DNA from: Paludibacteraceae bacterium
GTDB taxonomy: Bacteria > Bacteroidota > Bacteroidia > Bacteroidales > Paludibacteraceae
Length of the DNA: 34,750 nt
Assembly (NCBI GenBank): GCA_017478725.1
Contig: JAFVDD010000037.1
Location: forward strand, 1-34,750
Reading direction: 5' to 3'
The notes under the pieces are model-generated. The model did not search any database. It saw only the letters and a list, made by a program, of their open reading frames with translations, and was not told the DNA's origin. Below are positions 25,115-31,616 of the stretch, in pieces; positions within the stretch are counted from its first letter, which is position 1, and the number at the start of each line of letters is the position of its first letter. Position numbers and translations under genes: made by a program.

Positions 25115-25651
25115 GTGTTCTTCCAACTCTTCTGGACATATCTCAAAATCGGCACCTTCACCCTCGGTGGAGGCTATGCCATGTTGCCGCTTATCCAGCG
25201 CGAAGTGGTGGATCGCAAACACTGGATTGACGAAGAGGAGTTTATGAACATGATTGCCCTGGCACAGGCGGCTCCGGGACTCATTGCCGTCAATTCAGCC
25301 ATCTTCATCGGCTGGCGCATAGGCGGCTGGTGGGGCGTTATGGGAGCCGTATTAGGTGCCGTACTGCCCTCATTCCTGATTATTCTGGCCATCGCTATGG
25401 TTTTCAGCGAATGGAAAGAACTGCCTTGGGTGGAAGCCGCTTTCAAGGGAATACGGCCCGCTGTGGTGGCACTCATCGCAGCACCCCTCGTCAAAATGGC
25501 TAAAGCCGCCAAGATCAGTTGGCTCACTGCACTCATACCCATAGCTGCAGCCCTGCTCATCTGGCTCGGGCATGTCAATCCCGTATGGGTCATTCTGGCT
25601 ACTATTCTGCTGACCTGCCTGACGGTCTCTATCACCCGAAATCACAAATAA
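25115..25651 (+). CDS. Chromate transporter family protein, first half-size subunit
   Basis: This is a 178-residue CHR-family membrane protein with FKIGTFTLGGGYAMLPLI-like N-terminus (here LKIGTFTLGGGYAMLPLIQ) and IALAQAAPGLIAVNSAIFIG, the duplicated CHR motif. Half-size members usually occur as adjacent pairs that work together, and a second copy follows at 25781. The start is GTG at 25115; no in-frame ATG lies upstream before a stop at 25085. The stop codon overlaps the first unit of a 33-bp repeat. Many CHR proteins are not shown to move chromate, so the substrate is open. Confidence 0.85.
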   Translation: MFFQLFWTYLKIGTFTLGGGYAMLPLIQREVVDRKHWIDEEEFMNMIALAQAAPGLIAVNSAIFIGWRIGGWWGVMGAVLGAVLPSFLIILAIAMVFSEWKELPWVEAAFKGIRPAVVALIAAPLVKMAKAAKISWLTALIPIAAALLIWLGHVNPVWVILATILLTCLTVSITRNHK

Positions 25652-25770
25652 ATCGTACATCGTACATCTGTCCTTCGTAAATAATTCGTACATCGTACAT
25701 CTGTCCTTCGTAAATAAACCGTACATCGTACATCTGTCCTTCGTAAATAAACCATACATCTATCCTTCGT
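25646..25770. repeat. 33-bp tandem repeat between the two chromate transporter genes
   Basis: Three 33-bp units (25646-25678, 25679-25711, 25712-25744) differ at only a few bases. A fourth (25745-25770) is 26 bp and lacks one copy of an internal 7-bp duplication (GTACATC). The array starts over the stop codon of the first gene and ends 10 bp before the start of the second. 33 is three times 11. Confidence 0.95.
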
Positions 25771-25780
25771 ATTTCCTCCC

Positions 25781-26347
25781 ATGATTTACTTGCAACTGTT
25801 TCTCTCGTTCTTCAAGATAGGTCTCTTCGGCTTCGGCGGAGGCTTGGCTATCCTGTCGCTCATCCAGATGGAGGTGGAGCAGTACGGATGGATGACCCAG
25901 CAGGAGTTTGTGGATATAGTGGCTGTCAGCCAGGTCACACCAGGACCCATCGGCATCAACTGCGCCACCTACGTCGGATATACGGCTACCGGATCGGTTT
26001 GGGGAAGCCTCCTCACCACCTTTGCTATCATCCTGCCGAGCCTGATTATTATGCTGAGCATCTGCCGTGCCTATTTCTGGCTGAGCAACCGCTTTCACGA
26101 CAACCCCTATTTCTCCCAAACGCTCAGAATGCTGCGGTTCACGGTCATCGGACTCATCGCTTCAGCGGCACTGATGCTGATCAAACCCGCCAATTTTATA
26201 GACACTACCAGCTGGATCATCTTTGCTGCCGTAGCATTCTTCACTGTTCTGCCGCAGCTATATAAAAATAAGGTGACCGATTTGTTCAGTCACCCTATTC
26301 TCTTGATTGTGCTTGCAGGCGTTGCAGGGTATTTCATCTACCGTTGA
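25781..26347 (+). CDS. Chromate transporter family protein, second half-size subunit
   Basis: This 188-residue partner of the upstream gene carries LFLSFFKIGLFGFGGGLAILSLIQ and VSQVTPGPIGINCATYVGY, the second CHR-type domain. Hydrophobic segments at about 80-100, 120-140, 147-165 and 170-188 fit a membrane protein. The final codons FIYR and the stop are themselves the first unit of an 11-bp repeat array. The 129-bp gap from the first subunit is mostly the 33-bp repeat. Confidence 0.85.
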   Translation: MIYLQLFLSFFKIGLFGFGGGLAILSLIQMEVEQYGWMTQQEFVDIVAVSQVTPGPIGINCATYVGYTATGSVWGSLLTTFAIILPSLIIMLSICRAYFWLSNRFHDNPYFSQTLRMLRFTVIGLIASAALMLIKPANFIDTTSWIIFAAVAFFTVLPQLYKNKVTDLFSHPILLIVLAGVAGYFIYR

Positions 26348-26425
26348 CCAACCCTTGATCTACTGTTGATCTACTGTTGCTCAACTATTCATCTATTATT
26401 CTGTTCATCTACCGTTGATTAACCT
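26333..26425. repeat. 11-bp repeat bridging two convergent stop codons
   Basis: TTCATCTACCG, TTGACCAACCC, TTGATCTACTG twice, TTGCTCAACTA, TTCATCTATTA, a 5-bp partial, TTCATCTACCG again, and TTGATTAACCT. It covers the end of the second chromate transporter gene, the whole intergenic gap, and the stop codon of the convergent helicase gene. Confidence 0.92.
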
Positions 26426-28749
26426 TCTCTCTCCAGTTTAGCATGGGTCAGGAGCAGTGTTTTTGTGCCCTGTTTGTCAAAATTTATCTCTATCTTGTCG
26501 TTCTCCGTCACCTCATCGCGATAAACGCGCTGCACCGTTCCCTCGCCGAACACACGGTGACTCACTCGGTCGCCGCTCTTCCATATAGCCGAAGCCACGC
26601 CGCTTGTCGCACCGCTGACAGGCTTCGCAGCAGGAGTTCCGGAACTCTGGAATTCTGGCACTCCGCTACTCCGGTACTCTGGTATTCTGGAATTCTGGTA
26701 CTCGGCTCTTCTGTCGCTAAACGCCCATCTGGATTGTATAGCAGGGCGCTCATAACTCATAGCGGAGGAACGCTCTTGTACCACATCCAGATACTGTCTG
26801 TCAATGTCTTTCAGAAACCGGCTCGGCGAGTTGAAAGCCATCTGACCGTTACGGAACCGCTGACGCGCATAACTCAGATAACACCTCTCCATCGCCCGGG
26901 TGACAGCTACGTACAGCAACCGTCTCTCTTCTTCTATCTCGCTTGGCTTGACGCAGAACTGGCTGGGAAACAGATTCTCCTCCATGCCTGCAATAAACAC
27001 CACAGGAAACTCCAAACCTTTGGCTGCGTGTACGGTCATCAGTGTCACACGTTCTGTCGTATCCGCAAGGTTATCGTCCTGGTCGGTTTGCAGACTCACT
27101 TCGCTCAGGAAATCCGTTATCGGCGTATAATCAATACCTTCTTCCTGCCGCTGCGCCACAAACTCCCGGATAGCGTTCAGCAACTCCTGCACGTTCTGCG
27201 CGCGGTCGATGCCTTCGGCAGTCGTGTCCATGGCCAGAGCAGTCTGCACGCCTGATACACGCAGTGTCTGGTCGGCAAAGTTATATGCGTCCGTTTCCTC
27301 GCTCAGTTGCTGCAACTGAGCCATCAGGTCGGCAAAAGCCCGTAGCCTCTTCATCGTCGCAGCAGCCACATCCAAGCCGGTATCTTCCGGCTTACGCATC
27401 ACTTCCAGATAAGGCAAGTGGTTCTCAATGGCATGGGCAGCCACTTTTTTCATGGTTGTCTCGCCGATACCTCGGCCCGGAAAACCCACAATCCGCAGCA
27501 ATGCTTCGTTATCCCGCGGATTGACGGCCAGACGGAAATAACCCAGCACATCTTTGATCTCTTTGCGCTGGTAGAACGACGTGCCGCCGTAGATGCGATA
27601 AGGGATATTTCTCTTCCTGAGTTCGCCCTCAAAGGCACGGCTCTGCGCGTTCGTCCTGTATAAAACGGCTATGTCGTCATAACTGCTGCTACGTGTCGTC
27701 TTGTGAATACCCGCTATCATCTCTGCTACGCCGTTTGCCTCCGCACGGTCATCCATATAGGCGTACAAACTGAGAGGCTTGCCTGCCTCTTTCTCCGAGA
27801 AAACAGTCTTTTCTATTTGGTGTACATTCTTGTGAATCAGCGAATTGGCTGCATTCACTATATTCTGCGTCGAGCGGTAGTTACGCTCCAGCTTGAACAA
27901 GCGCGCATTAGGATACTGCTGCCGGAAATTAAGAATATTGCGTATGTCTGCGCCGCGGAACGAATAGATACTCTGCGCATCGTCGCCTACCACACAGATG
28001 TTCTGCTGCGGCTCCGCCAGGCGGCTCACAAGGCAATACTGCACATAGTTGGTGTCCTGGTATTCATCTACCAGCACATATCGGAACATCTGCTGCAACT
28101 GCTCCCTGACATCCGCGTGTTCGTCCATTAGTTTCAGCATATTCAGCAGCAAATCGTCAAAATCCATCGCATTGGCTGCCTTCAGGCGTGCCTGATAGAG
28201 CTCATAGACAGTGGTCAGTTCATACATCCGCGCCTCACGGTCTGCTTGTTGCAACTCACGGTTCATGCCGTACTGCGCAGGGGAGATCAGGTTGTTTTTC
28301 GCCATAGAGATACGCCCGAGCACCACCGCCGGTTTATACACTTTCTCATCCAGACCGCGTTCCTTGCAGATAGCCTTAATCACTGATTTACTGTCGGTTG
28401 TATCGTAGATTGTAAAATCCCTTGTGAAGCCCAGCCTCTCCGCATCACGTCGCAGCAGTTTGGCGCAGATACTATGGAAGGTGCCCATCCATAAATACCG
28501 GTAGTCTGACGGCTGACGGCTGGCGGCTGAAAGCTGCATGATTCGCTCTTTCATCTCACGCGCGGCTTTGTTGGTGAACGTCAAAGCCAGTATATTCCTC
28601 GCCGGAACACCTTGTTCCAGCAGATACGCAATCCTGTAGGTCAGCACACGCGTCTTCCCGGAGCCGGCGCCGGCTACTATCAGCGACGGACCTTCCGTAC
28701 ACATCACCGCCTCGCGTTGGGTGTCATTCAGTTCCTCTAAATAATTCAT
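26419..28749 (-). CDS. ATP-dependent 3'-5' DNA helicase, UvrD/PcrA type
   Basis: This 776-residue superfamily 1A helicase acts in excision repair, mismatch repair or replication-fork clearing. Motifs are complete: LNDTQREAV (Q), GAGSGKT (27-33), LTFTNKAAREMKERI, VDEYQDTN, VVGDDAQSIYSFRGA, LERNYRSTQNI, MTVHAAKGLEFPVVF and YVAVTRAMERC. The C-terminal domain SGDRVSHRVFGEGTVQ is the RNAP-binding region typical of PcrA. Two in-frame repeat insertions are odd: residues about 71-84 (7-bp units) and about 683-706 (8-bp units, EYQNSRIPEYRSSGVPEFQ), both in variable linkers. The stop lies in an 11-bp repeat. Confidence 0.95.
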   Translation of the reverse strand: MNYLEELNDTQREAVMCTEGPSLIVAGAGSGKTRVLTYRIAYLLEQGVPARNILALTFTNKAAREMKERIMQLSAASRQPSDYRYLWMGTFHSICAKLLRRDAERLGFTRDFTIYDTTDSKSVIKAICKERGLDEKVYKPAVVLGRISMAKNNLISPAQYGMNRELQQADREARMYELTTVYELYQARLKAANAMDFDDLLLNMLKLMDEHADVREQLQQMFRYVLVDEYQDTNYVQYCLVSRLAEPQQNICVVGDDAQSIYSFRGADIRNILNFRQQYPNARLFKLERNYRSTQNIVNAANSLIHKNVHQIEKTVFSEKEAGKPLSLYAYMDDRAEANGVAEMIAGIHKTTRSSSYDDIAVLYRTNAQSRAFEGELRKRNIPYRIYGGTSFYQRKEIKDVLGYFRLAVNPRDNEALLRIVGFPGRGIGETTMKKVAAHAIENHLPYLEVMRKPEDTGLDVAAATMKRLRAFADLMAQLQQLSEETDAYNFADQTLRVSGVQTALAMDTTAEGIDRAQNVQELLNAIREFVAQRQEEGIDYTPITDFLSEVSLQTDQDDNLADTTERVTLMTVHAAKGLEFPVVFIAGMEENLFPSQFCVKPSEIEEERRLLYVAVTRAMERCYLSYARQRFRNGQMAFNSPSRFLKDIDRQYLDVVQERSSAMSYERPAIQSRWAFSDRRAEYQNSRIPEYRSSGVPEFQSSGTPAAKPVSGATSGVASAIWKSGDRVSHRVFGEGTVQRVYRDEVTENDKIEINFDKQGTKTLLLTHAKLEREG
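26631..26702. repeat. 8-bp repeat (CYGGWAYT) inside the UvrD/PcrA gene
   Basis: Nine contiguous 8-bp units, for example CCGGAACT, CTGGAATT, CCGGTACT and CTGGTATT, total exactly 72 bp, or 24 codons, so the frame is kept. The same unit family forms the psd-deoC spacer (30600-30647). Confidence 0.93.
28506..28540. repeat. 7-bp repeat (CTGAnnG) inside the UvrD/PcrA gene
   Basis: CTGACGG twice, CTGGCGG, CTGAAAG and CTGCATG encode QLSAASRQPSD on the minus strand, between helicase motif Ia and the FHS segment. The deoC-NfnAB spacer has the related CTGAATG/CTGAAAG units. Confidence 0.8.
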
Positions 28750-28768
28750 ATTGCTTGCAAATCGGCTG

Positions 28769-28800
28769 CAAAGGTACTGCTTTTTTGCGAATTATGCAAG
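28769..28800 (-). promoter_or_regulatory. UvrD/PcrA gene promoter
   Basis: On the minus strand CTTG (28797-28800), 20 bases, TACCTTTG (28769-28776). TTGC-GAATTAT-GCAA (28785-28799) is a dyad overlapping the -33 box. Confidence 0.7.
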
Positions 28801-28828
28801 AGATTATAGCCGAAAAAAAACGCGTGTG

Positions 28829-28860
28829 CTTGTGTATGTCGAAAAAAATTGCTACCTTTG
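28829..28860 (+). promoter_or_regulatory. Promoter of the 179-residue lipoprotein gene
   Basis: CTTG (28829-28832), 20 bases, TACCTTTG (28853-28860). It is divergent from the helicase promoter. Confidence 0.7.
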
Positions 28861-28886
28861 CAGCCAATTTAACAATAACCCGATAA

Positions 28887-29426
28887 ATGACTACAATGAA
28901 AAAGAACAGGAAAACGGTTTGGCTCTTGTCCGTCGGCCTGCTGGCTGTGGCGCTCTGCAGCTGCCGCCGTCCGTCCAAGGCGGAGCAATACCGCATAGAG
29001 AAACATGAGCGCGACAGTATGGCATTGACCGGACAGATGCGCAGCCTGGATTATTATCAGGCGGTGCATGATTCGCTGCTGCCGCAGGTGGACTCGCTCA
29101 TCCGTTTTTTCAAATACGAGAAAAACGAGAAATACCAGGACCACGGTTTCTATGTCATCACCGCCAAGTGGGGAAATGTACGTATCCTGGTTCGCGATGA
29201 CGGCGAAGAAGTGCTGGTGTATGAGAACGGCAAGCGGAAAAACGACTGGACCGACGGACAGATGGACGAGAGTTTTTGGAGCGGAGCCAGCGACCGCGAC
29301 AAAGAAGCATACACTCGGGCAAAAGAACTGTATTTGAAGATACGGGATATCAACGAATTGGAAAAACGCATCCATAAAACGTCGTTGGAAATGCAAAAAT
29401 TCCAAAAAAGGCTGCAAAAATCGTAA
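28887..29426 (+). CDS. Predicted lipoprotein of unknown function
   Basis: This is a 179-residue protein with a lipoprotein signal: MKKNRKTVWLLSVGLLAVALCSC, lipid-modified Cys23 counting from the second Met (ATG 28896). The ATG at 28887 adds three residues and is equally possible. The mature part is charged and helical at both ends (KAEQYRIEKHERDSM and LEKRIHKTSLEMQKFQKRLQK, coiled-coil-like), with a short beta region in the middle (HGFYVITAKWGNVRILVRDDG). I do not recognise a family. It has its own promoter, and another promoter separates it from the next gene. Confidence 0.75.
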   Translation: MTTMKKNRKTVWLLSVGLLAVALCSCRRPSKAEQYRIEKHERDSMALTGQMRSLDYYQAVHDSLLPQVDSLIRFFKYEKNEKYQDHGFYVITAKWGNVRILVRDDGEEVLVYENGKRKNDWTDGQMDESFWSGASDRDKEAYTRAKELYLKIRDINELEKRIHKTSLEMQKFQKRLQKS

Positions 29427-29429
29427 ATA

Positions 29430-29461
29430 TTTGCATATATGCAAAATTTGTTGTACCTTTG
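29430..29461 (+). promoter_or_regulatory. Promoter of the SRPBCC-psd genes
   Basis: TTTG (29430-29433), 20 bases, TACCTTTG (29454-29461). A perfect 14-bp palindrome TTGCATATATGCAA (29431-29444) overlaps the -33 box. Confidence 0.72.
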
Positions 29462-29491
29462 TCGTCGCAAATCTGAAAGCCAATCAATAAT

Positions 29492-29923
29492 ATGTCAGAA
29501 TCCAAGTACGAAAGCAAAATAACCTCTGCTGCATGCTCTGCTGCACAAATGTACGCAGTGCTGGGCAACCTCAACAACCTGGAGCGGGTACGCGATCTGA
29601 TCCCGCAGGATAAAATCCGTGAGATGGAGATCCAGCCCGATTATGTCCGCCTCAAAGTGGACGGACTGGGACCCAAAATCACCATCGCCATCGTGGACCG
29701 TATTGAGAACGACACACTCAAGTTCGGGCTGGAAGGAGCACCGATGGAGGCGAACTTCTGGATACAACTCAAGGAGATCTCTCCTTCCGACACACGGCTC
29801 AAACTGACCGTCAAAGCCGACATACCGATGATGTTCCGCATGATGATCGGCAACAAACTGCAGCAGGGACTCGACCAGGCGGCAGAAATGTTAGCGCAAT
29901 TCCCTTATTCTCAATGGCAATAA
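29492..29923 (+). CDS. SRPBCC (START-like) family protein
   Basis: This 143-residue cytosolic protein has the helix-grip pattern: an N-terminal strand SKYESKI, a helix AAQMYAVLGNLNNLERVRDLIP, paired strands (VRLKVDGLGPKITIAIVDRI, then TLKFGLEG and TRLKLTVKADI), and a long C-terminal helix IGNKLQQGLDQAAEMLAQFP. START-like proteins bind lipids or other hydrophobic ligands. Its stop is 4 bp before psd and they share a promoter, which hints at a role near phospholipid metabolism, but that is inference. Confidence 0.75.
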   Translation: MSESKYESKITSAACSAAQMYAVLGNLNNLERVRDLIPQDKIREMEIQPDYVRLKVDGLGPKITIAIVDRIENDTLKFGLEGAPMEANFWIQLKEISPSDTRLKLTVKADIPMMFRMMIGNKLQQGLDQAAEMLAQFPYSQWQ

Positions 29924-29927
29924 GATA

Positions 29928-30599
29928 ATGAAAAGATTTCGTATTCACCGAGAAGGCCGCAATCTGATTTGCGGAACGGTTCTCCTCTTGTTTATCCTGA
30001 ATGTTGCACTCTTCGCACTGCATCCCGCAGAGTGGATTCTGGCACTCTCATTGATAGTTACCGCACTCCTGCTGGTGTTCGTCACTTATTTCTTCCGCAA
30101 TCCTGTGCGTGTACTGGAAATCGATGACCCGAATTTCCTTATTGCGCCGGCGGACGGACGGGTAGTGGTGATTGAACCCACGGAAGAGAACGAGTATTTC
30201 CACGAGAAGAAACTGCAGGTTTCCATCTTCATGTCGCCCTTCAATGTACACGCCAACTGGTATCCCATTGAGGGCACTGTTCTTGTGTCAGAGCACCAGA
30301 AAGGCCGCCACAAAGGTGCATGGCTGCCCAAATCGAGTACGGAGAACGAACGCTCGCTGGTGGTGATCGAGACGCCTTCCAAAGTGCAGATTGCCATCCG
30401 TCAGATAGCCGGAGCTATGGCGCGCCGCATCGTTACCTACGCCAAACCCGGACACCAGGCGCACCGCAACACCCATCTGGGATTCATCAAACTGGGCAGC
30501 CGCGTGGATATGTATCTGCCGCTGGACACCGAGATGTTCGTCGCAGTAGGAGAAGCCGTACGCGGCAACGAAACAATCATAGGCCGTCTGCAAAAATAA
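29928..30599 (+). CDS. psd: Phosphatidylserine decarboxylase, short (archaeal-type) form
   Basis: Psd makes phosphatidylethanolamine from phosphatidylserine at the inner membrane and self-cleaves to form a pyruvoyl group. The 223-residue product has two N-terminal hydrophobic segments (about 14-30, 37-55), FFRNPVR, APADGRVV, FMSPFNVHANWYP, and the cleavage motif FIKLGSRVDMYLP with Ser191 as pyruvoyl source. The partner gene pssA, often adjacent in Bacteroidetes, is not in this window. An 8-bp repeat starts immediately after the stop codon. Confidence 0.93.
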   Translation: MKRFRIHREGRNLICGTVLLLFILNVALFALHPAEWILALSLIVTALLLVFVTYFFRNPVRVLEIDDPNFLIAPADGRVVVIEPTEENEYFHEKKLQVSIFMSPFNVHANWYPIEGTVLVSEHQKGRHKGAWLPKSSTENERSLVVIETPSKVQIAIRQIAGAMARRIVTYAKPGHQAHRNTHLGFIKLGSRVDMYLPLDTEMFVAVGEAVRGNETIIGRLQK

Positions 30600-30647
30600 C
30601 CGGAACCCCGGAATTCCGGAAATCCGGTAATCCAGAAATCCAGTAAT
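30600..30647. repeat. 8-bp repeat (CYGGWAYT family) between psd and deoC
   Basis: CCGGAACC, CCGGAATT, CCGGAAAT, CCGGTAAT, CCAGAAAT and CCAGTAAT follow without a gap, beginning at the base after the psd stop. The unit family matches the one inside the helicase gene. Confidence 0.93.
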
Positions 30648-30662
30648 TAAAACTATATAACC

Positions 30663-31541
30663 ATGAACTTTGAAGAACTATTCGCGCAGTATCCCTGCCC
30701 GTTTACCGATGAGCAAGTACAGGCTCAAGTAGCTGAAATCGAAGCAAAGCATTTTGCCGAGAATAACCATGTTGAGGTGTGGAAACAGTGTCTCCACCAG
30801 ATTGACTACACCACCCTTTCCGCCGACGACACCATCGCCAAAGTGGAGAAAATGGCACAGGCTGTCAACTATTTTGAGAAAGATTTTCCGGGCATCCCTA
30901 ACGTAGCCGCTATCTGTGTTTATCCGGCTATGGCACAATACGTGCGCGCAACGCTCGATGATCCGAAATTCAATATTGCCTGCTGCTGCGCCGGTTTCCC
31001 TGCCGCACAGACTTTCCCGGAGATCAAGGTAGCCGAGACTGCACTCGCCCTCAAAGCCGGTGCTACCGAAGTGGATATCGTTCTCTCGGTCGGCAAGTTC
31101 CTCGAGGGCCGTTACCAGGACTGCTTCGACGAGATTGCAGAGATCAAGGCCGTGTGCGGCACACACCACCTCAAAGTCATTCTCGAAACAGGACTTCTGA
31201 AAACAGCGGAGAACATCTGGAAAGCCTCTATCCTTGCCATGGCGGCTGGCTGCGATTTCATCAAGACTTCTACCGGCAAGATATCCGTCAACGCAACACC
31301 GGAAGCTACTTTTGTCATGTGCAACGCTATCAAGGTTTGGCGTGAGCAGACAGGCGTCAAGATGGGCTACAAACCCGCCGGAGGCGTTTCCACAACGGAA
31401 GAGGCTGTGCAGCACTATACACTCGTCAAGGACATCCTCGGCGAAGAGTGGCTCAACAACGAGTACTTCCGCTTCGGCGCATCACGTCTGGCTAACAACC
31501 TCCTTTCCTCCATCGTAGGCAAAGAAACCAAGTATTTTTAA
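30663..31541 (+). CDS. deoC: Deoxyribose-phosphate aldolase
   Basis: DeoC cleaves 2-deoxyribose 5-phosphate to acetaldehyde and glyceraldehyde 3-phosphate in nucleoside catabolism. The class I TIM-barrel active site is clear: Lys201 in FIKTSTGKIS forms the Schiff base, with Lys171 in LKVILETG and Asp138 in EVDIVLSVGK. At 292 residues it belongs to the longer DeoC form common in Bacteroidales. The spacer to psd is repeat, so cotranscription is plausible but untested. Confidence 0.96.
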   Translation: MNFEELFAQYPCPFTDEQVQAQVAEIEAKHFAENNHVEVWKQCLHQIDYTTLSADDTIAKVEKMAQAVNYFEKDFPGIPNVAAICVYPAMAQYVRATLDDPKFNIACCCAGFPAAQTFPEIKVAETALALKAGATEVDIVLSVGKFLEGRYQDCFDEIAEIKAVCGTHHLKVILETGLLKTAENIWKASILAMAAGCDFIKTSTGKISVNATPEATFVMCNAIKVWREQTGVKMGYKPAGGVSTTEEAVQHYTLVKDILGEEWLNNEYFRFGASRLANNLLSSIVGKETKYF

Positions 31542-31577
31542 AAGTCATCAGCAAGGTCAGACCTGCATCAGGAAAAG

Positions 31578-31605
31578 CTGAATGCTGAATGCTGAAAGCT
31601 GAATG
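31578..31605. repeat. 7-bp repeat (CTGAAWG) between deoC and the NfnAB fusion
   Basis: CTGAATG twice, CTGAAAG and CTGAATG are contiguous, ending 11 bp before the next start codon. Related units are found inside the helicase gene at 28506-28540. Confidence 0.85.
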
Positions 31606-31616
31606 CCCCCCAATTT

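Noticed and set aside
25370-25759. Minus-strand 129-codon frame with 11-residue repeats (KDRCTMYGLFT)
   Set aside because: It is the antisense reading of the 33-bp repeat plus the chromate transporter gene. 33 bp is a codon multiple, so any frame repeats. No start signal or known fold supports a protein.
25646-25770. Plasmid or phage iterons / replication origin
   Set aside because: No replication initiator gene or AT-rich unwinding region is next to it, and the neighbours are transporter genes. Housekeeping context argues for chromosome.
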